Assembly: GCA_018292915.2 (NCBI GenBank)
Contig: JACVVK020000462.1
Span: 315,001 to 379,000, forward strand
Direction: 5' to 3'
Length of the DNA: 64,000 nucleotides
From: Batillaria attramentaria
Taxonomy: Eukaryota; Mollusca; Gastropoda; Batillariidae
Under the pieces are notes generated by a model. The model was given only the letters and a program-made list of their open reading frames with translations, was not told the DNA's origin and did not search any database. Shown here piece by piece: positions 1 to 12,467 of this stretch (positions are counted from its first letter, which is position 1; every line of letters begins with the position of its first letter). A program made the position numbers and the translations under genes.

Positions 1-245
1 GCATGAGCACGCGAGGCTTGTAACGTATAATGCAGTCGATCAGCGTTGTGCAGGAGAAGGTTTGACGATTCGTAGATAACCCTACAGAATGACAAAACGG
101 AGGGCAGAGCTATTGGCACAAATCAAATGAAGGGTTTGCTTTTTTCTTCACGCTGTCGAAACTTCGAGAAAACTTACTGTACATTGAGTAGTTGTGCTCT
201 GTACCAAACGGAGTTCAAGCAAACGTGTGCACACATCCGCGCGCG

Positions 246-246
<1 letters not shown>

Positions 247-303
<57 letters not shown>
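247..303. repeat. (CA)n microsatellite
   Basis: Uninterrupted AC/CA dinucleotide tract of 57 bp. Confidence 0.98.
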
Positions 304-307
<4 letters not shown>

Positions 308-678
308 AAAGTGAACCGTGGCACATGGCATGTGAACGTAAAGTGATTTTTTTTTCCGTGTTTAGACAGTAATTATGATGGTGAGATAAGAACTGCTTTT
401 GAATGTTTGTACAGCACTTCTTTCTTTTTGTTTCTTTTGTTTGCTTTCAAACATTCCTTAGCACGATAAGCTCATTTATTCACAGACATAGAATGGTATT
501 TTGTTAACCTTTTGCGCTTGTTGTTTCAGTTGCTTTAGTTGTCGTTGTTTGTGGTGATGGTGGCGGTGTCGGTGACCTTTTCTTTCGGGCATCACCACGC
601 CTATCACCAGGAAATGCATTGAAGTCGAGTTTTCATTGATAAAAAGTCCACACGGTCGGAGTTGCAGGGGTGCGCCTG

Positions 679-691
679 GTTGCCTAGCGAC
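679..691. promoter_or_regulatory. RFX X-box-like motif
   Basis: GTTGCCTAGCGAC is an imperfect palindrome fitting the RFX X-box (two half-sites separated by two bases), the element typical of ciliary gene promoters. It is 15 kb from the tektin coding start, so any connection is speculative. Confidence 0.3.
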
Positions 692-884
692 CGTCTGCCA
701 GTTAGGTCACACGAGGTCAAATGACGCGAAAGCGAGTAATGCGATTAGTCAGGGTCACTGGTCGCCGCTCTATTCCCAAGGGGTCATCAACGTTGGTATA
801 GGAAGTTGGCAAACGTCCTAGAGCTAGTGCATGCGGGTGTATTGTCTCGCAGGTTATGTGGATCAGTGCTTCGGTCTGCTTTTT

Positions 885-899
885 CCCCCCCCCCCCCCC
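885..899. repeat. C homopolymer tract
   Basis: Fifteen consecutive C. Comparable C or G tracts occur near 4602, 10190, 10657, 14360, 15577, 17557, 19910 and 40370, so homopolymers are frequent here and may carry length errors. Confidence 0.9.
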
Positions 900-2079
900 T
901 GACACCTATCGGCTGTTGTCCGCTTTGGGCTGCATAGCAACGTAGCATGTATGCATGCTAGACTCATGATATCATGTATAATTCATTCGCTTGATCACTT
1001 GCGTGTGGCTGACTTCGTACAACGTAGGTACACGAGTAAGATGAATATGAAGATACAGTCCAAGGAAGGACTGACCGCTTTAATTTGTTTCCCTGTTCTC
1101 AGAACGTCTTATTCGGTGAGACACTTTGCCCTTCAGTGCAGAAGTCCTAACACATTTGTTTCACTTGCAATGAAGACGCACTGCATCATCACTTCAGCGG
1201 CAGCATGGCGATCTTCCAGTCACTTCCACACGCTCTTACATCAAGTTTTCTGTGATCTAGTGGTTTTGCAATCCCATTTAGTGTTTACCCAGTCATCAGA
1301 CAATGTGCCGCCACCTTACGAAAAATCGACAGTACACAAGAATCAGAAGCGGTACTTTATACCTGTTTTCGTCAACGCCCTCTGCCTTACCGAACGATTA
1401 ATGTGATGTATGCCTTCAGAAAATTGAAAGCAGGGAGTCCATATAATCATCACAAAAACATGTTATAAGTCGTATATTCACTGCGATCGATGAATGAGAT
1501 ATATATCTGATCCAATGACGACCTGGCTTGATGACGTCAGGCGCAAACAAGATGTCTCGTTTCTACGCAACCACGTGATTGGACCGATAAGCGTCGTCGT
1601 CTCTCTCTCTGGTTCTGAACGGTCGGAGCTCGAACAGTCATGTCTGTTGGCTGTGATTTTGGCTGCCCGTAGGTTTTCTTCTTCTTTTTCTTCATTTTTA
1701 CGAGAGCAAAAAGGAAGAAAAAACGCCACATTCGTAACCTCTCCATGCAATCCGACGCTCAGATCTTCGCCTACAGTGGATGGTCCCCGTGGGGTTTCCA
1801 TCATCGTTGTGTTCTGTTGCATACCTTTTTGTTCCTTCTTCTCGCACCCTGCTTTTGCTTGACGACAGTTTGCCCACCGTCAGAGATGATGATTCTGCCG
1901 TGTTCTTAAATGTTCCAGAATAGGCCACCCGGTCACTACTGACTCTGAGAGTGATGCTGTGGAAAGGTATGCCGCCCATGATGTTTTCGTGGGTAGCGAC
2001 AGGAAGCCGAAGTGTCCGAAAGAAGTTAAACGCCGGTGGGTACCGCAGAGTCGAGCACCCGCTTACATTGGAAGGGTCT

Positions 2080-2460
2080 GGTTGCTTAATTGGTCGTCCA
2101 TGCTTTTATTTCCGACATTTGTTGTTTCGCAGCACCGGTTCAATTTTCGAAGCTGTTTTCTCCAGAGCACTGGATCATTTCCGTCGCCTTTTGTCCATCA
2201 GCACTGTTACATTTCCAACACTTATTGTTCCATAATAATCCATTTCCGACATTTTTCGATTGTACTGGTTCATGTTGGACGCTTTCCGTCCTTTACTGAT
2301 TAATATCCGACGCTTTTCGTTCCTCAGTACCGGTTCACTTTCGACGCTGGTTCATTTATGACGCATTCCATTTCTCAGTACAGCTTCACTTTCAACACCC
2401 TTCGTTCGTGCTGGTTCATTTATGACGCGTTTCGTTCCTCGAAACAGATTTACTTTCAAA
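2080..2460. repeat. Diverged minisatellite
   Basis: About eight degenerate copies of a 40-50-bp unit around GGTTCATTTxxGACGCxTTTCGTTCCTCAGTACC. Copies share the CATTT-C/A-xGACG core and the CAGTACxGxTTCA element. Spacing is irregular, so it is an old array. Confidence 0.5.
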
Positions 2461-2687
2461 ACTTTTTCACATGAACAAATTTCGTCATTTTCCACTGTTT
2501 TTGTAAGAGTTGTGGCTTATCTGGTTGCATCTAGCAACATTACACTATCTGAGACTGGTGTTCCATGCCGCTTTTGGAAAGTAACCGGAAATAGTACCTG
2601 TTTTCTTATGTTCCCACATAGTTATTCTGCAGAAGAGATTTTGACATGTCTTGTTTTCACTGTGAAAGAGCTCATTGTCTTAACTGA

Positions 2688-2862
2688 TGTGTTTATGTTC
2701 CGTGTGGGAGAGAATGCGTGTGAATAACGTGAGCGTGCGTTTTGAACCAATTCAACGAATCGGAGAAAGTGCCTACACAATATTTAGTTGTTGTTATCTT
2801 AGTATTATTGTCGTTCTTCTTCTTTTTCTTATTATCATCTTCTTCTTCTTCTTCTTCCACAC
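2688..2862 (+). repeat. SINE 3'-half fragment
   Basis: Contains the same tail module as the copies near 29.5 and 36.1 kb: gtgtgggagagaatgcgtgtg, a cgtgagcgtgcg stretch, a gaaccaattcaa block and a gtgcctacacaata tail that runs into ATT/TTC repeats. The tRNA head is missing. Confidence 0.6.
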
Positions 2863-3298
2863 ATTACACCAGACCCTAGATGTGTTGTTTCATTGTTTTG
2901 ACCCATACAGTGCACAAAATCGATACGACACTCTCGGTCAGAGATAATATGTACAACTTTAACTGTCACAGCGGTCTGTTCAGTTGTTAAACGGAGGTAG
3001 TATTGTGTTGATGTGAGTGGGTACGGGACTACAAATTCGAAGTATACTTCTACTGGCACTGCAGTACAGTACTACTACTGCCGGTGTGAATTTAGTCGCA
3101 TTACCCAATAAGTTATTCGTTCAACTCAACGCGCCTGATCACGTGATTCGTACGCTTTCACTCTCACCGTGGCACCGGACACCAACAAAATGATTACAAT
3201 CGCGTGGTGAGGAGGATCAGCTCCGCTGGCCAGGTTTCGGAATATGGAAATTCTATTTTAGTTTTACTATTTGCACATAAAGAACATTTCCAAAGTAT

Positions 3299-3441
3299 GG
3301 AGAGAACCACTGACGACCGGCCTTTAAATGAGCGGTGTCACATAACAGCGGTGAAAATCCGATGTCCCTACTGGGACTCGAATCCCGAACCTCTTCCATT
3401 GGTGGCAAGAGTTTTTAACCAATGCACCACCGACAGCCCCG
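3299..3441 (-). mobile_element. tRNA-derived SINE head, reverse orientation
   Basis: On the minus strand the order is an A-box-like TGGTTAAAAACTC, then a B-box-like GGGATTCGAGTCCC. The B-box complement is at about 3375-3388 and the A-box complement at about 3409-3428. There is no cloverleaf with pairing acceptor ends, so this is a SINE and not a tRNA gene. Confidence 0.6.
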
Positions 3442-3443
3442 TA

Positions 3444-3590
3444 TGACGTAAAAATGACGTGGGACGTCAAATTGACAGCAATGACGTAGACAGAGAAGGC
3501 CAATTTTCTCTTTGAAACATTTTTACGTCACGCTCGTGACGTTGCTTGACGACCGCCGAACAGGCGTGACGATCCTGCTGGGTGACGTCA
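3444..3590. promoter_or_regulatory. Cluster of CRE/ATF-like sites
   Basis: Within 147 bp there are six TGACGT/ACGTCA cores at about 3444, 3455, 3463, 3482, 3525 and 3537, plus two TGACGA variants near 3547 and 3567. The block ends in a perfect palindromic CRE, TGACGTCA, at 3583-3590. It lies directly upstream of a candidate first coding exon. The density is far above background and suggests a CREB/ATF-responsive promoter. Confidence 0.4.
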
Positions 3591-3716
3591 GGCCTAGACA
3601 CTCCCTGTGTTTCTACACTACCCAAGAGATTTGAGACCGATGAGCGTCGTCTCACAGACTACCGATTTTACTATTTCGAAAACCGAGCGAGCGCGGCGTC
3701 TCACATACTGAAAATG

Positions 3717-3814
3717 ATGGCAGCCAAAATTCCACCAGTGAGGGCCCCAGCGGCCGATGAGATTGACGGCTTACGAGATTTTGGTTGCCCAAAAAACAGG
3801 ATAGTAACTGACGG
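3717..3814 (+). CDS. Possible first coding exon of unidentified gene
   Basis: Open frame from an ATG with strong context (atgATGG), coding MAAKIPPVRAPAADEIDGL and continuing to VTDG. It ends at a consensus donor GG|gtaagt (3815) with two bases of a codon left over. It sits about 130 bp after a CRE cluster. I do not recognise the peptide. The leftover phase is compatible with the tektin exon at 15664 (GG + G ATG...), which would give tektin an N-terminal extension, but a one-in-three coincidence is equally possible. No other downstream exon was identified. Confidence 0.3.
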
Positions 3815-6800
3815 GTAAGTTCTGCTTCTTCTTCTTCTTCCTCCGCTTGAGACTTGGTCGCTATGAGCGTAATCAGCGCTGCCATGTGACGCCAGAAATA
3901 AGTGGTGATCTAGGATGAACAATTGAAAGACTAAAACTGTGTACTAGAGTGGGCTCGAGCGCCATGTAACTTCTTCTTCTATTCCAAAACTATTCCATTT
4001 TGGTGAACGTACTAGATATCAGTGTGCTCTGCTGCTGAGTTCTGGGCGTGGGGGGAAGGGTTTCAAAATACTGTGCTTGGAAGTGCATGCCTGTTCGCAA
4101 TTTGTCCACCACAAGGAATTTCGAATTTCCACTTCGGGATGACCGATGTAGTAATTTGGTTGACTGTTTGAGGAACCACCAAATTAGGGTGAGCAGCCTG
4201 GCAGTCGATGGGAACTCCCCCCCTGCCCCTCTCCTCACCACCACCACCACCACCACCACCACCACCCCACTCCCAGGTCCAGCTCCATACCCTCGGTTAC
4301 ACTAAACCAACCGACCACCATTAGCGGAGTGGAGCTGTATGAGGTACGGTGACGCAAGGGACCGGGGTTGCGCTGTTCATGATAAGGAAGCCTGCGCAGG
4401 TCAAATTCAGTCTACAGTTCAGCTCGACAAATCACGTCTGTGGTGCACAGCACGGATCAGGGAAGGCGCACAGGCTACCTCAGGTTTGAGGGGGGTCCTA
4501 AGTGAGGCAAGGGCCCAGGGGGATGTGTACAGACTGCAGTCTTTGTTTTCGCTCAGTCTTTTGTGCCGATTGACTTGGTGTTGAACTGAGGAGACAGGGA
4601 TGGGGGGGGGGGGGGGGTGTCGTGGTCTAGCTCTGTACATGACTTACTTTGTGTATACAAACTATATAATAGGGTAAACCGCACAGTCAGGAAATCGGAC
4701 TAAGTATGGCTGTCCAGCTGACGGAATACAGTGATGCACAGAAATCAGTGGGGGGCGAGAAGCTTATGATCAGTTTTACGGTCGGTCAAAGTCAGGCCGC
4801 GTTGACTCAACAGCCACTGTACCTTCAGAACGCTATCAACTGATTCCGTGACGTTACTACTGATAACAGCTGAGGTAGCTGCCTCCCTCTGTACAGCGGT
4901 CCGTAAGAAAAATAAATAACACCCGAGGACGCGTGAGGTGTCATGATAGTCCACTTCACACGCTTGAGGCTACTTAGTATGTTGACCGAGTCAAGCTTCT
5001 GTGGTTGAATGTCTTTATGACAGCCATCATATCCCTTGCACGAGTCCATAAAACCTTTTTCTCCCACACTTCACTAAACAGTTTAAAAAAATACAGCGGA
5101 TGTGATTAAGTCACATAACGCTGCTATCATCGAATGTTCAGATGGCGTGTTTACACTGCATAAATCGTCTTGGCTCTCAGTCTGTACGTTTAGCTCACGA
5201 CCCAGGACAGTCCACGCTGTAGTCTTGTTTCTTTTTGTTTTCTTCTTGTACAAAAGCAAATGCAAGGGTCGAAGCGTTCTTCCTGAGTACGGGCAATCGG
5301 GCATAGTGTCCTGGTCTAACATACTGCTACCCTAAATCTTATACACATTATTTTGTTCTCGAAAGATTTCGAGGGTTTGTTGCAAACCAATTTTCCTTTT
5401 ACTTTTGTCCCGTTCCAGAGTTCATTCTGACAGCGCAAAAAACGTTTTTTATGTATTTTAGCAGTGCTGTTATAATTACGTGTGTCAGCTCGCCACCCCT
5501 TCTCCTGAACGCTTTTGTTTTTGAATCAGCAATTGATTCATTGATTCTCGAATTGCAGAATATAATCGTCCGTCTCATCTGGACGCAGATTGTAGTTGTT
5601 CTTGTAGTTTGGTTACCGTACTGTCACTGACATGCTCATCCTGCATTCTGTTTGATGTGACAGATAGCCAACGTTAAGGCAGCGAGAGGCAACAACAGTC
5701 ACATTGTGGCCATGGTTACAATTGGTACTTTGTCTGCATTTTTGATGGGCGTATTCAAAAAAGAGACATCCTTGCGATAATTAAGCTTGTTGTAAATTAA
5801 TTTGTAATCCTGTAGCGATTTTTGGAACGTGACAACACTACAAACAAGAGGAAACAACGGTCAATATTTTTTTTTATATAAATTTGTAAACAGACGTTTG
5901 TAGCAGAGTAAAACAAGTAACAAGGCCAAAAAAAAAAAAAACGTTTGCCTAGTAATGTTTTTGTAACCGTGTTAGTTATATCTACCTTGAGTATATATGA
6001 TAGGGATTTTATTTTTGCTACGTTGAGAGTTGTTCGTCTGCAGTCCCTACAGAAACTGTTTTTTCGCGGATACAGTTTAGAAGAGGAAGAAACGAAACTG
6101 GAACTTGTTCCGATTCAGTGTGTTTTGCTGAAGTGTTTAGTGGAGCTTTCGTGGTTTATTTCTCCACAAAAGACTGCTGACCACAAAGCAGCCGGGGTTA
6201 CTACGAAATTTGGATGTACTGGAGTCGTGCTAAGTTCCATGCGTTGTTGATATCAAACACAGTAACAGCATGATATCAGCATCTCCTGCCATTTGCCACC
6301 CATTATGCACCCACAAAGCGACGGCACGCCTCGATAGCTGGGTTTTAAGCTGCTTTTTGTCGTTGTCTGAAGCACTGAGGCAGTTCATGAAATATTGATT
6401 TTGGAAAAAACGTTCCGGATACAAAACCCAGGATCAAGTTGTTGTAAATAATTTATTGGTATCCTGTTTGGAAAAACAATGGCACTTGAGTGTTTTCCTG
6501 CCGTGCTTTTCAGACTGCTGATCGTACGAAATATTCTCCATGGAGACGCCCTTCTCATATATCCGCGTCCCTCCCCTCGCTCTTCTTCATCCTGAAAAGA
6601 ATGAAGAGACTAACACGCGAACGACCTCTGCACATCAGGAACCTGCGTGTTCCCCATTGCACTACATACTGCCATTCGTATTAATTTTAGCAGGTATGCT
6701 AACTAGGGATGAGCTAATGTGTGATTTGATAAATAGACCTACCTGATACAGCTACACATTTTTGCGATTTTAGACGTCATGACGTGGAAGTCGTGTTCAA

Positions 6801-8869
6801 ATGTTTCCAAACATATCCACAATCTATCGGCAAATCTGTGACGTGAAATATTCATGTGATTGGTTTCATTGCTTACTTGTGCGATCTGGGAACAACTGAG
6901 AGCGTCGCGTTTTATCTCGTGACTGCTGATGTTTCAGTGGTTTACTCGCCTGTCTTGTTTTGCGAGCATGCGGAAACGCTGACAACCGTGGCATGTCCAC
7001 ACGAAACAAACAAGATATACAGCATTTTAACCTTCTACTTCACAAGTGATCGCGATCCACCTGCTTCTACAAAAAGGCAGTGCCAGAATGCTTCGAAGCA
7101 ATACACTGCCGCGAACACGACGCGCCGATCTGTTGCGCAATAAGCGGTTACCTGGCAAAAGCCCTGTTGCCCGTCATCTAAATTATACGGCGCGGACCGC
7201 CCGCGGCTTATTCGCAAATCATTTGCTATAAAAACGAGATGCGTGTACCCGACGATGTTGTCGGCGGAGGTTCGTCTCGATGACTAGGTGCCCGTAGCAT
7301 ATTAGTGACCTTTAGAAGCACCGAAGAACTGCGTTGCGTTGCGTTCCGATTTGTAGACGTTCCTTGGCCAGTGCTTCATATCTGCGTCGGGCATCGGCCA
7401 TAGACCGATTCATTTTAGAAATGTCCGATTACTTTCTTACCGATGCGGTCAAATGTCAAATGCGCCACAGTGTTCAGGACAAATGTCCTATACTTTTTAC
7501 GGCCGTCAGCCTGGGCATTTGTCTTATTATAGTTCCCATGGATATGAAGCCTTGTGTGACTGTAATTGGTCTGTTTTGTGGCCTGCCAGCGAAGGACGTA
7601 ACAGTGATTATAATAGCAATCTCATAAAGAGTATTTCGTTCCGCCCCAAACCTCAAACGAAGTGAAGCAAAACGAGAACGAAACCAAGTTCGTGAGTGCA
7701 TTGCCTGTCCCACGCACTTTTTAAATTTTTTTTTAAACACTCTTTCGATGTATGGGAAGGCAACTAACAAATCAGCCGGGTACCACCTTTTCTCATGGCA
7801 GAGGAGTGTCGAGTTGCCGGGTAATCTTGGTCAAAGAGAGCAGCTCGCATTGAATGCTTTTCTGTTTGACCGAGACATCTCGGTAATTCGACCAGAGATG
7901 TCAGTGGCTTGCGCAGTTTCCACCGCGAATGGGCGCGTCAAATACATGATGTTCTACATAATTATTATCACGGTGACTGGGGGAGAAACCTTGCAGCAAA
8001 CCGTGTGCCTGTGGTCTCCGTCAGCAGCAGCGCGGGTAGGGTAGGATGGCTGTGGGTCATCTTTGCCTGACAACGGGCGCATCAATGTTGTATGGCGCTG
8101 TCTCACCTTTCGGCCAGCCACGTAGGCGACAACACACGCAAGGACCTTGTAGCAGGGCTGTAGGTTCTGGGTAGTACACGTTTGTTACTGCATAGGTCCT
8201 GCAATTAGCGAACTCCACTTCGCCCCATCCTTTCTAAACCAGACCATTTAAAAACAATCTAATTTTATATTGTTGTTGTTGTTGAAGGGCAGGGATGTGG
8301 CACGGGGGTACCTTTACATACACTACATATACTTGTCTCAAAAGAGTGTATGTGCATATTTCGTAAGTTAAGACAATTTCTAATGAAAGTATTACGTGGT
8401 GAACAAGCTGAGGAATCACCACGCTCACTCTTTCCCTGTAAGCTCTGTTTATCTTTTCTTTTTGAGTCAGTACAAAATTAATATCCACATCTCACGCATG
8501 CATTAAAGTGAGGGATGGACTGACGAGGGAGCCTCGGGTCGATTTCAAAGACGATGGCACTCGAAACTGTGCACAGTCTGTACTAATCAGCGAACATTGA
8601 TTCGAATGCACCAGAAGACTCTTTCTTTTGGAACAATAGGAAATGTGTACATGTGTTTCCTTGGCTTGTTCTTGATCTCTGAGGACATGCATGGTCATCC
8701 TGTCTTGTCTTGGCAGTTTGCAAACTTAACCGGCAGGCATTCTGGACATGCCGCACCATTGGAAAAAAGAAAAGAAAGAAAATGAAGTAGGCAAACGTTG
8801 CGAAGAGGATTTACGCTGGCGAGCAGACCGGCGGTAGGAAATGTACCGCGCCTAATCTGGCTAATCCGG
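3815..8869. other. Non-coding stretch
   Basis: No supported gene. It contains a (CCA)n run at 4236-4266, a G tract near 4602-4617, AT-rich sequence at 5340-5950 and a GACGTCATGACGT double CRE-like motif near 6771. Open frames on both strands are short and show no conserved motif. Confidence 0.45.
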
Positions 8870-9135
8870 ACGCCCTGTTGCACTATCCAGCAGCCACCCC
8901 ACTCGCGCCAAACCGTAGGCTAGAGCGACGCCGGAAGTCGTGTCGGCCCTGCGCGTGCGCAAGCGAATGGTTGTCAGGGCGATCTCTATGTCAACAAGGT
9001 TGCGGGGCACTTTCGTTAGTGCGATCAAGCGCGGAGAGCGAAGGTGGGACAATAGCGGGCGGCAGTACAGACAGGCAGTCGTGATCAAAGCCGGGGGACA
9101 CTATAGAAGACAGGGCTTCACTCACCAAGCGCAAG
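8870..9135 (+). promoter_or_regulatory. GC-rich TATA-less promoter with possible untranslated first exon
   Basis: A CpG-rich block in an otherwise AT-leaning region. It contains an ETS core CCGGAAGT at 8931-8938 and a near-palindromic NRF1-type site TGCGCGTGCGCA at 8950-8961. It is followed by a good donor (CAAG|gtaagg) at 9135/9136. This fits a housekeeping-type promoter plus non-coding exon 1, plausibly that of the tektin gene, whose first coding exon starts behind an acceptor 6.5 kb downstream. Transcript data would be needed to confirm the link. Confidence 0.4.
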
Positions 9136-10033
9136 GTAAGGGGTGCTCTCCTCAACTACCCGCCTTTTCAGATCGGCACGTCAAGCAGCAAAATACCGAC
9201 GCTTGCCACGTACCATAAAACGGGATTTTAAAACTTCGGGGAGACTGACTGTTTCTTTTTCTTATAAATGATCTTGTGCACTTGCGGTCGAGCTTTTAAA
9301 GCGTTGGTATCGACTGTGAACTTCTCCTTGACAATAGTACAATACGGTTATGGCATATTGCTGTCTGCAAATAGTGAAGCCTTATAATATTATGGCCGCG
9401 AGGGTTTATATGAGTTTTCTTGAGCGCTTCACCAGCGTACAGTGCAAACTGTGAACCGCGATTACGAGTTGTGGTAATCGAGTTCTTCTCGCTCGCACGT
9501 AGGCTGTAGAACTTGAACGAAACCTATCTAGCGAATGAAAGGGCGCTTAGAAAATATCCTATTGCAACGCGCTCACTTCAAACTTACTGCAGAAAGAACA
9601 CTGACAAAAAATAAAAGAAGGTTGTAGCGGCGCCCAACCCCTGAATGTCACACATGTGTAAGTACTAGTAGTCGTGGTCCTGGGCTACAAGCTTTGAATT
9701 AGAATTTCTTTCAACGGCATTATCAGTGGTACACGGTCCGCTGTGTAATTTGTTAGCCCGGGGACTTAGACAGCCTGTTGAAAGTTGATTCGGTGCTAGT
9801 CATTTACCAGTCCTAGCACTTTGTCTGAGTGTGATATTGAATTTCTTTCATTGCTGTGCTCTATCAATCATTGCCATACAAACAGTAGTTGGGTTTATTG
9901 GATAGTTCCTGTGGGAGTGGACGCTGAGTGAGTGTATCGATGTATCGACTCATGGTATGGAACTGGTTGAGTTTGCTCAGTAAAGCTGCCCTTTGATTTC
10001 TCTTTGCTGTCCCCGGTACCCACAGAGAACCGG

Positions 10034-10035
<2 letters not shown>

Positions 10036-10079
<44 letters not shown>
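10036..10079. repeat. (GA)n microsatellite
   Basis: Pure AG/GA tract. A second, longer one lies at 10221-10271. Confidence 0.97.
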
Positions 10080-10082
<3 letters not shown>

Positions 10083-10217
10083 ATTAAAAAAAAATCAATA
10101 GCCATACACGAGCAGAATTTCATGTACTCGTGTAAGGCTCCAGTTCACACACAATTTGCACCAATGTGTAGGTGCCATATTCATAGCCCCCCCCCCCCCA
10201 CCTTCCCCCACATACAC

Positions 10218-10220
<3 letters not shown>

Positions 10221-10271
<51 letters not shown>
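10221..10271. repeat. (GA)n microsatellite
   Basis: Pure AG tract of 51 bp, preceded by a C tract and CATACACACC. Confidence 0.97.
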
Positions 10272-10273
<2 letters not shown>

Positions 10274-11656
10274 CCCTTTCTACTCGGTCATTCTGTCCAG
10301 CTTTTAATTCAATTCGAGTGTGATTGCTCCTCAGGCCCGCTCGGTGACAGTCTCTCTGTCACGTCTGAAATCCTCACTTGATAAATTTTGCGCCTGTACA
10401 TACAGGTCCGGTTTATCTCTGCAAATCCCCCAGACAATCCTCAGTCTGTTTACTTTTGTTTGGGCATGTACTTGACTGTGTTTTATGACCTAAGCCTTTC
10501 ATTAGAAATATCGCTTAGCGCCACAGTGCATCAACGATATAATCGATATAATCCTGTTCCCTAGGTACCTTCCGAGAAATGCCATCCTTACCGTGCTAGT
10601 TGGCTACTAAAATCCGATAATTTTTCTATTTCTACTTTGGGTATGTATGTGGCAGCCCCCCCCCCCCCCCTCTCTCTCTCTCTCTGCTCTGTGTTGGGAA
10701 GAATTTTTTTTCTGGTCCCTTATCTATTTTTAACAGTGACTGGTTTATCTGCAAACCTGAACTTTTAGCTGCACCTTCAGTTCGCAAAGCCTGGCTTGGT
10801 CTCGCCCTTGTAATTGACATATTTATTACGTGCCGACGGCGGGTGGTGAAATAACAAGTGTCATATTTGTAACATACCCCTACACTCTTATCTCCCAAGC
10901 CGACACGTTTCATATCGACAACCTTATCCCCCCTTTCGCTCCCGCTCCTAACTCCACCATCCACCCACACCCGAGACCGAAATCCCGTTTGGTGTCTCGT
11001 TTCCGTGGTGCCGTTGCGCGGGCAGGACACGAGCGGCCGATGATACAGGTGTTCCGTCATTGAATAGGTGGTCAGGTTTATTAATAATTGATGAAAAGGG
11101 GTCTCCAAGGCGAGCTTGCCTATATCGCCTCGTTATTCAACAGCTAGGTGGTGATACGAGCCGCCGGCTCCGCACGTCTAGTCAGTTGGTGTATTACACG
11201 AGAACTTTATTGGTGCTGCTAACTTCACGATCCGTATTGGTAGTCAGGATCGTTCACCATTGAAAGATGTCCACAGATATTGGATAGTGTTTGCGTGGGC
11301 AGGTGTTCTCAGAAATGCGTGGCAGTGTTAGAAGTCTGCATAATTATTTGTTACGGGGTCGGGACTCGAAACCGCGCACTGACGAACGACAGTACGTCAT
11401 TACGCCAAATCGCCACAAGGGTACAAATCTTCAAAGACAGAGGAGCAATTAAGGTAACCGCCTTCCAGTATTTGAAAACAGTAAATGCTCTCAGTCAGAT
11501 TCAGAACGCGCTATTCACTCCCGAATCATTGCTGTCCAGGCTGCCACTGACTTTTCCTATCATACACTGAACACAGAATCATCGGACTAGCAGTAAACAC
11601 TAACCACTCTTACTGTGTGGGACCCCACCACTTCACACATTCGGGACCTGTACTTT

Positions 11657-11945
11657 GGGGATTTGGTCTAGTGGTTAAGGCATCCGACTTCGGATCCTGA
11701 GCTGCCGGGTTCGAGTCCCCGGTGGGCAGGAATATGGTGGGATTTTTCCTTCCCATATCGAGTCTAATCCATGTGCAGACTCGTTTGCGGTGCCTGTCTC
11801 GCCTTCGTATACACACGCACGCACAAACACCAAGTGTGCACGCTAAAAATCCCACGTTCATCTTTCGAAGAAGAGTAGGCTGTGGCCGGTGTCGTGGTAA
11901 ACAGAAATACTGTCGCACGCACCAGAGTGAATAGCAGGGTGGAGG
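11657..11945 (+). mobile_element. tRNA-derived SINE
   Basis: A-box TGGTCTAGTGGTTAAGGC starts at about 11664 and B-box GGGTTCGAGTCCC is at 11707-11719. A 5' GGGGATT with no complementary acceptor end excludes a functional tRNA. A tRNA-unrelated body follows. Confidence 0.7.
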
Positions 11946-12055
11946 TTTGCACACAAAGTAGCGCTTAACGGCAGCAGGCTTTCACTGCGTCGTCCTCCAG
12001 CCCTGCGGCGCCGTGAGCATTTCAGCAGAGACGGATATGTGCGCCGAGGAGAAGT

Positions 12056-12079
12056 CTACCATACCATACCATACCATAC
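12056..12079. repeat. (CATAC)n pentanucleotide repeat
   Basis: Four to five perfect tandem copies of CATAC. Confidence 0.95.
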
Positions 12080-12392
12080 TTTCGCACTCGATGCCAAGGC
12101 CATTACGAGACACTGTGTAGTCTTGCCAGACATGGCCCGAATTCTAAGGCGACAAAAGCTCTCTTCACAAACTCTGAAGGCTTTGCAAACGACTGACAGG
12201 AGCGATAAGAAAGTTCACTCAGAGCTGCCTGCAGTTTATGGCCATTTCTAGATAGCTGCGGTGGTGCCGATTAAATGTGAATAAACGTGCCCGTAGCGTT
12301 AAAAGGTGTTTGAAATACCGAGGCACTAGATTTGGTGAAAATTTAGCCGAGAGCTCCAAAGTGATAAAAACTGACGAGCGAGGAAGCGAATG

Positions 12393-12393
<1 letters not shown>

Positions 12394-12466
<73 letters not shown>
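12394..12466. repeat. (CA)n microsatellite
   Basis: Pure dinucleotide tract of 73 bp. Confidence 0.97.

Positions 12467-12467
<1 letters not shown>

Larger units (their letters stand above)
1..3298. other. Non-coding left flank
   Basis: No convincing exon. It holds a (CA)n array at 247-303, a C tract at 885-899, the X-box-like motif at 679, a possible promoter near 1530-1585 (perfect CRE at 1532, CACGTG E-box, inverted CCAAT), a diverged minisatellite at 2080-2460 and a SINE 3' fragment at 2688-2862. Open frames here are short and lack family signatures. Confidence 0.5.

Noticed and set aside
951..1406. 151-codon + strand open frame
   Set aside because: No domain or splice support, and composition is like the surrounding non-coding DNA.
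11657..11730. Possible tRNA gene with intact A and B boxes
   Set aside because: Acceptor-stem halves do not pair and a SINE body follows. The same applies to the heads at 29.26, 33.49 and 35.83 kb.
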